The notes under the pieces were generated by a model that was given only the letters and a program-made list of their open reading frames with translations, had not been told where the DNA came from and made no database searches. From Thermomucor indicae-seudaticae (Eukaryota > Mucoromycota > Mucoromycetes > Mucorales > Lichtheimiaceae): a stretch of 64,000 nt of DNA. How positions within the stretch are numbered: position 1 is the first letter of the stretch; each line of letters opens with the position of its first letter. This document shows positions 46,655 through 58,441 of the stretch, piece by piece. The DNA lies in NCBI GenBank assembly GCA_000787465.1, contig JSYX01000068.1:1-64000 (forward strand), written 5' to 3'. The position numbers and the translations under genes are program-made.

Positions 46655-47919
46655 CGGCCTTGTGCCCGCAAACGGTCGGATTTGCGCTGGCTGAAGCCCA
46701 CACCGTAATCCACAGTTTTTGGACTGACAATCAATTCTTGTACTGTCTATTCCATAACCCATACTTCCGGTGGACATAGATATTTTCCTATGGCCTTGAG
46801 AGCTTATGTGCTTTGAGAAAACGAAAAACCACTTAACCAATGCAACCTTATAAGCAAATGTTGTTCAGTGGTTTGGCTGCTCTCTCAGGCGTACAGCTGG
46901 ATATCTTAGATTAGGAAAGACCTGATACGATACGAAAGCAAAAATAGCTCTTTATTTCTCCAGGGCCATTGATAGGAGAGGGAAAACTGCTCTCTATCTC
47001 CTGACCGATAGCTGCCTCAAGTACGGGAAACCGTTTACAGGGAAAGGTTCAGCTGTGTTTGTCTGGCTTTAGCTTGTTGTATCAGACCATCAGCAACTAT
47101 GTCTTACCATTTAATGTAGCTCGTTTCTCTGGGGTGCTTGAACGACAGTAGTTCACTTAGTAATCTATACGGCTTTAGCATGACTAAAGCAGATCAAGAA
47201 GGAATAACTTTTTAGGTTTTCCGGCAATACCATTTTTCAACACTTTTGGTGCGTATAAACTTATCATTTGAATACAACGACCAGCAAGATGCACACTGGT
47301 CTATTTCCACCGCATTCAAAATCTATTATGCGAGGCTATGGGCTATCATCATAGTATTTTACAAGAAACCCAAAATCTATGTGGTTATGGGTTATGGGAG
47401 TTTTGACTGCATATATGGTGCGTGACACTAAAATCGACATTTTTTCAAAAAGGTGCCAAATTTTCGATTTTAAAGGCCGCTAGTATTTTTTAATGATCGA
47501 CCGTAAGAACCAATCACATTTATCCATCACGAAGATTCGTCTATGAGACTTGTTGCCTGAGATTGGGTGTGCTGGGGAGGCGCCAAATCCTGAGAAAACC
47601 CCGACTTTCTTATCGGAATTTGAAAATTCGCCCTTTTTTGAAAGCTAATACAGCGAGTTTTTACTATGATAATCGCAAAAGTAAACCACAAGAATCATTC
47701 TTAGGGCCTCAAAAAACCATGTTCGTGGATTATTTTTGTAAAATTTTGTGTGTGGGGAGAGCCATTAGCTTTCAAAAATTTCTGGATTTTTTGTCGATTC
47801 TAGTGTCATGCACCATACAATACGAGAAATTGATTGTCAGTCCAAAAACTGTGGATTACTGTGGATTACGGTGTGGGTTTCAGTCAGCCCAGATCCGACC
47901 GTTTGCGGGCGCAAGGCCG
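46655..47919. mobile_element. Foldback-type element with ~90-bp inverted arms
   Basis: The left arm (46655-46741) and right arm (47822-47919, inverse complement) share CGGCCTTG, GCCCGCAAACGGTCGGAT, CCCACACCGTAATCCACAGT and TTTTGGACTGACAATCAATT, with a few mismatches. The right arm carries an extra 10-bp tandem copy of AATCCACAGT. Nested inside are shorter inverted pairs: 47415-47438 with 47793-47816, and about 47634-47650 with 47764-47780. The 1.08-kb interior is A+T-rich and without a convincing gene, so this is a non-autonomous element. No target-site duplication was found. Confidence 0.75.
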
Positions 47920-47972
47920 ACTGAAACCCCGATTTGACCTGCATTCGATCTCGGACGACTAAATTACGCTCT

Positions 47973-47998
47973 GGTAGGGTTTCTCTGAAAACCCTACC
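47973..47998. other. Perfect 10-bp-stem hairpin
   Basis: GGTAGGGTTT, a 6-base loop, and AAACCCTACC pair exactly. It lies 54 bp outside the foldback element and has no following T-run, so it is not a recognisable terminator. Confidence 0.6.
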
Positions 47999-49574
47999 AT
48001 GATGTGAAGTCCTTGCTTATTCAGCACATAAGCCCTTGACGCTTTATAGCATATGGAAACTATGTATTAATGAAACATAGTAAAAACTACACAAAGAGTT
48101 TATATGGGTTCATAATAAACGGTATCTTCTGGTTGATCTATCACTCTTTGATCTACTCTATAGTCTACTGTTATGTGTAAACAAAAGTCTTTTCTCATAC
48201 TATAGATCAGTAGCGTCGTATGTACGAATACGCACCCACAGAAAACTTCCGACAGACTGGACGTATTCATCGATCACAGGACGCGGACTGCGTGTTGTGG
48301 CTCGACGCGTATCGTGTCTCCAGGCAACGCGTCCGCGTTCGCGCGAAAAGAAAAATTTTCTGGATGTCGGAATCGTTTTACATGGCGTGCGTGTAACGTG
48401 AAAACGCGAGACGTAAGAAAAAGTGATTTCTTGTGGCAGGAGGTGGGAGTACCGCGTTTCTAGCGTGTTTTCCGCTTAAGTATACTCGAGACATATATTG
48501 ACACGTCAAAATACGTCGACTCGAGAGTTACTCCTTTTTTGACCGTTTGGGTAAACAATTGCTAAAAATGGTATCAACACCGCGCCGCCGTGGTTTTGTG
48601 CGTTCCGCAAGAGAAAAAATTGAGCGCGTTGTCCACGTAACGCGGGGTCGCGTTTCATTCACTCCGTGCCGTTCAGAGTGGCGCGAAGGAATAAATTAAC
48701 GCGCGACGAGCCAGTGCCCCAAAAAAAAGAAACGACAGGAGCACGTTGCGTGTCCGAACTGAACACGAACCGCGAAAGTGCTTTCCCCATGACCGTGTCC
48801 AGCTTCCGATCGCCAATACACTACACCGGAGCTGCTCACTCAAGCAGCACAAGCACTATCTCTCCGCTTAATATCATTGTACCTTGTGCCTTCTGACACG
48901 AAAATTGCTGTTGAAAGTTACTCTCTGTCTACATTTGCGCGCAAACAGCGGTAGGGCTGCTACGTAAAGAATAAGTTTTGCGACGGACTGAAGACAAGTT
49001 TGATGGTCAAATCCTCTTTGAGTCATCCTTTATTGACAACAGTAGACAGCTTTTTAGGGATTGAGTGATAGTAATGATGCTTACATCGGGCTTCTAAGAC
49101 AAGGCAAATTCATAAACAAGGTTTCCTATTACTGCCGTTTAGATGATCTCATTTCATGCAGCATCTCTTTGACTTTATGCTCGATACAACATGTTTTGGA
49201 ACATTGTTAAATAATAGATAGAATAACTTCGTTGAGCGTGGGTTAAGCCATATACATCCAGGATGGTCTGTAGACCTTCAAGCCCGAGAGACATTCTTTG
49301 GCCTTTGAAGCTACTACAGCAAAACTGGCCATCCACATTGAAATCTCATACGATATTCAGACACTTCAGCGAAAAATTTGTAAATTTGTTAATCACTCTA
49401 TTGTCATGGAAGATTTTCCATCTGATTGTCTACATCAAATCAGTCGTAATTATATTTTGCTTATGACAGTTAGCAAACGCATCCCAAACACTGCTAGCGC
49501 GGTATCACGCTGAATTCCCAACACCAAGATGATAGATTTATGCATCCGCTACACATGAAACAGCGTGCATAACC
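47999..49574. other. Intergenic region with a CGCG-rich cluster
   Basis: No supported gene. Between about 48280 and 48710 there are roughly a dozen CGCG tetramers, including two ACGCGT sites (about 48306 and 48329). A plus-strand frame at 49298-49513 (including ISYDIQTLQRKICKFVNHSI) looks mildly coding but has no supported start or splice join. The lactonase promoter lies at the end. Confidence 0.45.
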
Positions 49575-50669
49575 ATGGCGATTCTTCCGGTGTATGTGTC
49601 CGGCTATACAAACCACAGTGGTCGTGGAATCTACAGTTATGAATTTGACACTACCACAGGAGCCTTGAGTCACGGTCAACTAGCGGCTGAATCCATTGCA
49701 CCTTCGTGGATTGTGCCCAATGAGCCTCGACAACGTCTTTATGCGCTGAACGAGACGGCTGAATTCAATGGGCAACTGACGGGCGCGATTTCTGTCTTTA
49801 GCCGTGATCCCAAGACGGGACAGCTCCAGCCGTTGAATCAGTTTTCGTCACTCGGCCAAGAACCATGCCATGCAATCCTGAGCGATGGTTATTTGCTTGT
49901 AGCCAACTACGGCGGCGGCTCTGTCGCGGCATTCGTTGTCCATGATGACAACTTGTCTGCGTCTCGCCATTTTCCGCACACCAGCCCTGCTACGCATGCT
50001 GTTCCTGATCGCCAAGAAAAACCACATGCGCACGCTATCAACGTTGTCGGCGGCCGCTGGGCAGTTGCGCTCGACCTGGGGACCGATGAAGCCATCATTT
50101 ACCGGGGCACCACACTTGAACGCGCTGGATCCTTCAAGTTTCCGGACGGCACGGGACCGCGTCACTTGAAGGCGATCGGCAACCGTTGCTACGTAGTGGG
50201 AGAGTTGTCCAACCGCATCCATGTGCTTGATTTGGACCCTGAAACGGGCCTTTTCACTGAAATCCAGGAGGTGTACGGGTTGCCAACGGACTTTAGTGGT
50301 TGCAACATTGGCGCCGAGATTGATGCTACGCTGGATGGTCGGTTTCTTTATGTGTCGATGCGCGGACATGATTCTATTGCCATCTTTGAGATTCAGCCGG
50401 ATACTGGCAAGCTGAACCTCATTGGACATGAACCGACGGGTGGCAAGCATCCACGCCATTTTACGATTGATCCATCTGGACAATTCCTGCTTGTTGCAAA
50501 CAAGGTTTGTCGTTCTTGACGACGTCCCGGATCTCGAGCTGATTCTCTTTTGCTACAGGACTCCAATAATATTGTGATTTTCAGAATTTCTGCGGAAGAA
50601 GGACGGCTAGAGAAGCTACATACAGTAGAACATCCTGAACCAACCTGCATCGTATTTTGGAAGCAATAA
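49575..50669 (+). CDS. Lactonase, 7-bladed beta-propeller (6-phosphogluconolactonase-type)
   Basis: ATG at 49575 opens MAILPVYVSGYTNHSGRGIY. Repeated blades are visible (SGYTNHSGRGIYSYEFD, ISVFSRDPKTGQLQPLNQ, LLVANYGGGSVAAFVV, FKFPDGTGPRHLKA, IHVLDLDPETGLFTEI, HPRHFTIDPSGQFLLVANK). An intron near 50505 joins NK to DSNNIVIFRI, and the end is at 50669. This is the lactonase/PF10282 family, which includes bacterial 6-phosphogluconolactonase (YbhE) and fungal carboxy-muconate cyclase. The fold is clear, but the substrate is not, and fungi use a different family for the main pentose-phosphate step. About 345 residues, cytosolic, without a signal peptide. Confidence 0.92.
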
Positions 50670-51098
50670 TGATTGTAGATTGTCATGCTCTGCATATTTT
50701 GATATGCGTACTCCCTCTCTTTTTAATGATGCAATGGATATTTTAAGACAGTGAACAACTCAGTGATCCTCTGTGAATAAACTGTAGGGGAAGGTATCCT
50801 TTCAGCCCTTTTCCGATAAGCTATGAACGATTCTGCACCTCGCATCGGCAAATTACTGTATAATGCCTCAAAACGTAGCGTTGCAATATGTTATGGAGTG
50901 AAATACGGCGTTCAAGGCTTATCCAATAGGAGCAATAGCTAGAAGCCAGGCGTTTGTTATTTGTTTGCTCGTGCTACTGGACCGAAATTTCCGAGTAGGA
51001 AAGGTCCGGGCCGGACACTACGTGGGCTATAGTTCCAGGAAGTCTTCCGCCCATCCTGATACTCTCCCTTCTCTTTACGCAGCGTCTTGTCCCCAATC
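50670..51098. other. Intergenic region
   Basis: No supported gene. The 3' region of the lactonase gene and the upstream promoter of ribosomal protein P1. Confidence 0.5.
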
Positions 51099-51106
51099 TA
51101 GGGTTA
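51099..51106 (+). promoter_or_regulatory. Telo-box-like motif in the P1 promoter
   Basis: TAGGGTTA lies about 55 bp upstream of the P1 ATG. Telomere-repeat-like motifs are bound by Tbf1/Myb-type factors in ribosomal-protein promoters of several fungi; relevance in this organism is inference. Confidence 0.4.
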
Positions 51107-51160
51107 AATCGTTACTTGCGCGCGCACCTCATATCCATCCATCTATATTGAAATAAAAAC

Positions 51161-51653
51161 ATGTCGACCGCTGAACTCGCTGTTGTCTACGCCGCCCTCA
51201 TCCTCCAGGATGGCGAGGTTGAAATCACCGTAAGCTACACCAGACTTTTTTTCCTTATTACGGGCTCCAGCTGATTTAAATACTCTGAACTCAATGAATC
51301 TTTTGTTGCATCATAATGAAGGCCGACAATCTTCAGACGCTGGTCAAGGGTGCCGGTCTTGACGTTGAGCCCGTCTGGTTCTCCATTTTCGCCAAGGCTT
51401 TGGAGGGCCAAAACCTGAAGGACATTTTGGGTGGCCTTAGTGCTCCTGGTGCCGCTCCCGCTGGCGCTGCTCCTGCCGCTGGTGCTGCCGCTGCTGGTGC
51501 TGCCGCTGCTGAAGCCAAGGAAGAAGAAAAGAAGGAAGAAGAAGAGGAATCTGATGAGGACATGGGCTTCGGTAAGTCCTTTTCCATTTTCATGAATTCA
51601 GGATACGCGTGTTTGCTCACTCCACAACCATTTGCATAGGTCTTTTCGACTAA
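51161..51653 (+). CDS. RPP1: 60S acidic ribosomal protein P1
   Basis: Three exons: ATG at 51161 ([18 protein letters not shown]), exon 2 from 51322 ([20 protein letters not shown]), and a last exon after an intron at about 51573-51640. A helical N-terminal domain for P1/P2 dimerisation precedes an Ala/Gly/Pro hinge and a highly acidic tail that ends [13 protein letters not shown], the conserved C-terminus of stalk proteins. About 109 residues. It forms the ribosomal stalk with P0 and P2 and recruits translation GTPases. The telo-box-like motif above fits ribosomal-protein regulation. Confidence 0.97.
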
Positions 51654-51975
51654 ACCCGTTGTCGTGATTAAGCTTTCTCTCTTCAGCATCTCATTTTCTT
51701 CGAAAATAAAGCACGCACTGTTTAATGCAACTGTTGTGTGTATTGGTCTGCATAGTCATGAAATGTATACGTTATGTGAAAAAGGAAGCGATTAGCATGG
51801 TCGAATCAAAGGGACAAGTAACAGAATGTACAAAGAGGAAAACAGCGGAGCGATCGTACGAAGTTGCTCGCCGATCGTTGATGATATGCGTGTTAAAAGA
51901 GGAGGATGAATGTAGGTTGCGCAAGTGAATGTGGAAGTGCATGTGTGTGTTGGATATTTTCAAGGGATGCTTAAG
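51654..51975. other. Convergent 3' regions of P1 and MED13
   Basis: About 320 bp containing an AATAAA-like signal for P1 (about 51705). No supported gene. Confidence 0.5.
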
Positions 51976-54900
51976 TTATGCTGAAACCACCAACAATATC
52001 CGTTCAAGCCGTTCAGTAATTACCACATGTACCGGTAAACAGTTGCTGCTCGATGGCATGACGTTTATGTAAGATAGTGCATGGTACTGCTTGATAATGT
52101 CGCGAAGGATGCTGTATGCTGAGTGGTTGGTTTGATTATGTACGAGATGAATCTTTCAACATACGGTAGGTTAGCATTGGCCTCAACTTAGTCTGATTCG
52201 TTGTATTGCTTACCTCCATGATAAATGGATCATTATTGAATTGCTCCCGGCAAGGATTTTCGCTTTTTGGCATGGAATGGATGAAATACCCGCTCGCAAG
52301 TGGAAGCATCCAACTATCTTCAAGCTGTCCTATCGATGATTGTATTATCCCTTGTGCTATACGTACTCTTCGCTGCGAGTATGCAATGCGATGGTTCAGC
52401 AGTAATGCGCGTGCTTCCCCTGTCCACGTTGCGTCATCAGGCAGCGTCGTCCCCGATCCATTCGAATCGTTACGGATATTAGCCGTACCGGTTGAAGTTG
52501 GTATGGGCGTTGGAGTGCTGAATACTTCAGGTGTTGGTGTGTTTGCGGATCCTGGTGTTTGAGGGTAATCAATGATATTCGTATAGGTGGCCTGTTGTTC
52601 GGTCCCTGCATGTACATGGAGCGCAGATTCCATATCCATGCATACTATAACAGCATTTGTATCAGCTGGAATCACTTCTGTCCAATCTATGTTTGAATCG
52701 TGGTTAGTACTTGACGAGGCATTATACCTTACAGTCAACTAACCCTGTAGTTCCTGGTGAAACATGAGTCCTATTTTCGCAATCACAAAAGTCCAAGCAT
52801 GTCCTGTCCTTTGTGAGATCTCTGTTGTACGGCACCAGGCCTCCTCGAACAAAGATCCTAAAGGCTTGTTGTCGGCAGAATATAGCACGGCAAACTCGAG
52901 TAGTTCCCCCCTATTGTCCGTCCAAACAGCCGTCATCCACCGCCGATCTAAGCTGAAACAGTATGCCAAATGAAGTGTTGCATTTTGCTCTACAATGGTA
53001 TGGAAAGGTATAACGGGTTTCGTCAAGGAATATTGAATCGATTCTGGTATGGTCTTGGCTAAGACAAAAGCTGGAGCATACATAGCTGTTACGGATCCAG
53101 TATCTTCGATGCTGGCCTACTTCACCCATCAGCGATTGTATAATACCTCTATCAAACGGTATTTACCTGTACGCGATCCCTCCTAACGACAGCATGACAT
53201 TTACTGTAAACAGAGAATGCCAATTCTTTTAACCCAAATTTTTGGTAGCCTCCAAAGGATGATGGCCGCAAGATATGTTCCATGGGTATAAGTTGCATTA
53301 CTATCCGTGCACGATTTTCTTGGCTTGTACGAGTGCCCATGCCAATGGAAGCAGCATGGTAGGCCATCATGAGCTTATTAAAACATTTGCTCAGATCAAA
53401 GTTCGAGGAAAGGCTACTCGCAGGATTCACCAGGTAAACTACGATATGCATTTTCTCGGCCATGATCCCTCCTAGAGCTGCACCAAGATTCTGACATTCC
53501 GCCATATAGCTTCGAAGCTGCTGGTCGTTCCACGTCTCACCCGTAATCTCAGCTACAAGACTTTTAGACGCTCTTCACCTACCATACCATTGATACTTTG
53601 GCACTTACGTAGCAGCGGTACAGGTACTAAACCTCGTCGATATGGACCAATATTGCCAGGGTAATGCACACCCAAGTGACAGGATTCGTATACCGTACTC
53701 AGACTCTTGAAAAACTGTACGCACGACGATTCGAGGTGTTCATTGCTAGGGAAAACGACGAAATAACTAACGTTCTTGCGAGCAGAGTAAGGCTCCAATC
53801 TGAGCTTTTCCCAAAATGTCACGAGCTTAGGTGAACCTTCAATGAAGTCGTCCTGGCGACTGACGACGATGTAGGGCAACGGCAAAGTATCCAAGTTCGG
53901 CTCTGCAGGTCGCCGTTTTTTAACCTGGTATTTTCCGTATTTCGACTGGGCTTGGTTGGTTTCTGCAACGATCCCAATAAGCTCTCAGTGTTTCTATATA
54001 GCTCGCATTGACAAGCCTTACCAGAGAGGTCATAATACTGCTGTACACTAAGCGGGCCTTTGATAGCTACAGAACCCGGAAAAGATGGTGGGGCCATATC
54101 CAGCTGCTCAATGTTGTCCGATTGTAGTCCACTTGCATGATCGAATATATCAATAAGAGCTTCTTTGAAAATATGAGTGATCCGGTCATAATCGCTCTGC
54201 AGCGTCGGTGCGTGCAATACATCTACTTTCCGTTGTTAAACAGTGAATCAGCTAAGCATGAAATTGTCTTACCTCCGCAATAAGCCTGGAGTAATCCACG
54301 ACGCCGGTTTAAAAGAACTTTTACAGATTCGCCTTCTGAAACTTCTCCTCCATTGGCTGACAGGGACGCCAAGCCGTTCGTAAATGGATAACCACCAAGC
54401 ACAACTTGCTGGCATAGATAGTCAAGCGCTTTAAGTTCATCTTGCATATGATCCCGTATATGCAAGCTCTGGGCCTCCAGGGCCCCAGACGTAACCGCGG
54501 ATGGAAAAGGAGAGTCCAAACTTAGTTCTGTCAATTTAGGTTCCTTAATCGCCAACTTTTGCCCGGCATTTCGAGAGAATATGCGGTCGACGAACCTAGC
54601 CTCAGCATGACGTAACCCTGCCATCCACCAGTCTAAGCTTTGTTCAGCCTCTTCACTTGTATCGCTGGTATCAGAATCGCTTATGCTGTCATCAGAAGTC
54701 AGGCTTTCACTGGGTGGACTTCCTTCGCCGGCAACTAGCCTCGTTGTTGCGTTGTAATTTGCTCTAGAGTCCGTTGCCACTGCATCTTCTTTCGAACTAG
54801 CTTTTGCTTCCGCAGTTTGCTTCGTCTTTGTCCGCTTTCTTATCTTGGGGACATAGTCTGGCCGATATGGATCGCGCTTCAAATCATGTCTTCTCGAACG

Positions 54901-57757
54901 AGAATTTCCTTCGTCTCTAGCGAGGTACATAAATTTGCCACCGTCAAAATATTTCGAATCATTGACACCGGCAGTAAAAGTCACAGGTGCAAAATCCGGC
55001 GGAACAAGGTTTTGCTCAAGCGTCGTATCGGCGTCCAATAAAGCTCTTACATTTTGGCCGACCATTTTATCGTTGCTACATCGTCCTTCTGCTTTTATGT
55101 CATCAGTAGACGAGGAACCGCGCCCTTCAATCGGGCCCACTCGTATGTCTGTCGCGGAGTCAGTGGTTGCCTCATCTGGTACTGCTGGAGCTACAGGACT
55201 CTTTTGCGCCTTCAATCTCATAGTAGAATGCATTTCGCTACCTAGTAGTAGCTGATTGTCGAGGAATTGCTCAGATCCAGCCAGGATATCGTCAAGATTC
55301 AGTGTTTCGTTAGAATGCGAGATATCACCTGTGTTTAGTGCTTGTAATGGTACAGTGTCCACAAGCATTAATGTTGGGTTAGTATCTTCAGTAGATGTGG
55401 ATTGGCCAGGTTGGAAGCTGTTGTTTCCGTCACTTTCATTAGACTCTCGGCCTGCCTCTTGAAACATATCCTGTTGCCTGGTCGGCCCCGATTCGAAGAA
55501 ATTGAAATCTTCTTCGGTGACATCGAAATCATTGTCCAAGTTCGCCGTATCGTCTCCCCAGCGGTTCGGTAAGCCGTACATCATATTGTCAGCGCTACTC
55601 AAGCTGTCAATACCAAAGCCTAAACCAAATCCCTCTTCCGTAGGTTGCAATTGAGGAGATCGATACATAAAGTTCCCTGTGTTATTCTGACCAGTACTGG
55701 CGGAGATGTCGCGCACTACAGCAGCACCGGGATACAATGCCGACGTCTGGTCATACATTAAATGCTCTGCCGTGACGGATCCAAAAGCCGACATTTGCGA
55801 CGAGTCCGGTACAGGTGCAGAAGGAAGGAGACTATTCCCGGTTGGCATATGGCTATCTACTCTCTGTCCGCTATGCTCGGGTAAAGATGTATAATTCATG
55901 CCAGGCTGAAATCCGCGCTTGTCTTCCCCGCCAAAATGACGTGAGGCAAACTCTGCAAGAGATAGCTGGTTCTGATTTCGGAAACGCTCCGTCCGAACTC
56001 GCTCAACTGTTTCTTCATCTCCATCGTTTGCTGCTGGCTCGATTTTGGTACCGGAGCTTGCCGGAGTTGCTGCAGCTTTTGAAACCATTATTGGACTTGA
56101 CGATACAGGTTCACTAAGCGCTTTTTGCAACAGACTATGAGTGTTGGCAGAATCCACAACTGACAATGCTTCAAGTATTGCAGTGATCGTCGAAGAATTC
56201 CCATAGCTCCAATAATTAACGCTTTGCTCTGTTGTGCTTTCAACGGGACTAAAAACCATATTCTGACCATATGTTGCATTCCGCTTCACTCCATTGGCTG
56301 ACCGCTTTCGCCAGGCCCAGCGGCTCCACTTTTCTCCAAGATCCTCTGTAAAACCCTGATTGTATCCAAGGATCCCGCTCATTCCTCTTACTGATGTCGG
56401 TGAGAGTTGCGGAGATGTTGTAACAAACAAAAGATTGCTTGGGTATAAGACGACTTCGCCAGGAAGCGTTCGAATAGGCACGAGTGCTGGTATTTTTTCG
56501 TCATGACATAAATTTCGTTGACGAGGATATAACCGTTCAAGCGGTATGTCATATAATCGAGACCATTCGTGCAATGTGTGCTCTTCCAGTTGACTGGGTA
56601 TATCTCGTTTCACAGACGCAATCGTGCTTACTTCCCCCGTAGGACACATTATCACTATTTATCAGACATACCGGGTAAGCTCACCGACAGCACCCATTGC
56701 CTGCATCTCTCACTGACCTTTAGTACCATGTGCTTTTACATCGGAATGAGTAAGCGGTCTTATTCCCATGCGTCGCACATCAGGTTGAACAATAAGATTC
56801 GTATTGCTTAGATAAATATTATATGTACATGTGAGTAGTGAGTCAACTGAATTGTCATGTTCCACGTCCTGAACAGTGTCTGGCCAGATCTCGCGTGTCA
56901 CATCAGTTTCCGCAAAAGAAGAAGGGAAGACATAAAAGTCGCCGAGAGGGAGCGCCCCTTTCCGAACCATGCGCCTATAGTAGAAGGGAACTAGAATGAG
57001 CGTGGATCAAGCTCATATCGTACTTTCCATACCTACCCTCGCAGTAAATTTTCGATTGATTGCAAAAACAATTTGTATTCCTTCGCAACTGTAACAACGG
57101 GGTTGATGCCCACTGCAGACTGCGCCATTGACCCAACTGGGGATGCTGTTGGAGACAAATTCTTCCCCACCGTCGTTTCCCAGGTGAATGAGCCCATTTT
57201 AATTTCTGTAGCGAATCAACGCGTGAGTGCGGATCAATATCTGCACCACCTTAGCTCATGACTTGTTTTACCTTCAAGCTCTCTGAGATAAACGTTGTCA
57301 TCGATCTGACCGGTGTGTCTGTCGTCGAACCAGAACACCCACAATTCCAACGTGATAACCTCTTCCGGTTCCATATCCCTTGGTGTGTCCGGTGCTGCTC
57401 CGGCCAGAGTGTCTGCGCCCTTCCACATGCAGGGAATATTGAGCGCCACCAGATTACGATACGCTTTTATTAAGGTGTTCTCATCAGACTCTTGTCCGGT
57501 TCTTGACCAGCTACAGTTAGAGTCCTTTCGGGCCATTGTCTCCAGCGCTGCCTCACATTTCAAGAACTGGACAAGCATTGATCGCTTGCATGATTGGCAG
57601 TAGACCCGGTAGCGTATCTGTGAGACACCGCTCTAAAAGGGAAGGGAGGAACCCCGAGAGATCAGTTGATCTGGCATCGGACGTACGGGATAACTTTGGG
57701 CGGTGCGCCTTTACTTACAACCAGGTATATGTTTGTCAAACTGGAATCTGTGAGCAT
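51976..57757 (-). CDS. MED13: Mediator complex subunit 13 (MED13/Srb9/SSN2)
   Basis: A long minus-strand gene. Exon 1 (57757-57719) encodes MLTDSSLTNIYLV and joins IRYRVYCQSCKRSMLVQFLK, the MED13 N-terminal signature. KNLSPTASPV- and VRKGALPLGDFYVFPSSFAE-type segments follow. A large central exon (56655-54223) has EVVLYPSNLLFVTTS and a long Ser/Asp-rich disordered middle. The PIWI-like C-terminal domain begins near 53894 (LPLPYIVVSRQDDFIEGSPK, LVTFWEKLRLEPYSARKN, STVYESCHLGVH) and continues through APAFVLAKTIPESIQYSLTK and WTEVIPADTNAVIVCMDMES. A final splice (about 52212-52153) moves the end to 51976, giving YHALSYINVMPSSSNCLPVH. MED13 anchors the CDK8 kinase module to Mediator in the nucleus. 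Internal exon edges are approximate. Confidence 0.93.
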
Positions 57758-58441
57758 CAAGACTCGCTATGTGCACATTTAAGTGGTCCTGAAAGGGAAG
57801 GAAGAAGAAAATAGTTTCAGTCCGGTCGAAGGATATCTACGAGACCGCCGGTGACGCAAGCTCAAAACTCACTATAACGGAACCGCGGACCTTTTTGGCA
57901 GTTTTAGGGACACAATGCGTCCGTGCACTGCGATAAACAAAAGGCAGGCTTTTTACTTATTTTTTCTGGTTTCGCTGATTTATTAATCAATTACACAACA
58001 GTGGCTCATTGGCGAAGTTTTTCAATTATTGATTACTACTCCCTCAAGTGAAGCCTTTTACCTTTGTTTTCGTACTGTAATACCGGAGAATTCTAAATGT
58101 GCAGGCTATTGTCCACTTGGACGAAAGCGATGGTGTAGATTCGCCCGATTTGGGAGGTGAATGTTTGTCCCTGATGCGGGAAAACGCATTTCTGCTCTTG
58201 ATCCACTCAAGCTTATAACGTTTTTGGAACTTTTAATCTTATGTGGTTAATGGTACTTAGGCAAGAGTAGCTTGCCTATATGAAGAGCTCATATCAACGG
58301 TGAAGAAGTAGCCGCCTTGCATATCAAATGTACGAGCCTGCCAGCAGCGCAACCCGGACATTTCGGACTCTGAAGCCACAAATTTCCCCAAGGTGTGCAA
58401 CCAATGCAGAAAAAAGTTGAATTACTTCGCCAATCGGAACC
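57758..58441. other. Divergent promoter region between MED13 and TYW1
   Basis: A shared upstream region. A frame opening at 58328 (MYEPASSATRTFRT) is open for 36 codons just before the TYW1 start and could be an upstream exon, since some fungal TYW1 proteins have an N-terminal extension. No join was found. Confidence 0.4.

Noticed and set aside
47563..47937. 124-codon plus-strand frame
   Set aside because: It runs into the right arm of the foldback element; its end is the arm sequence itself, so it is unlikely to be a gene.
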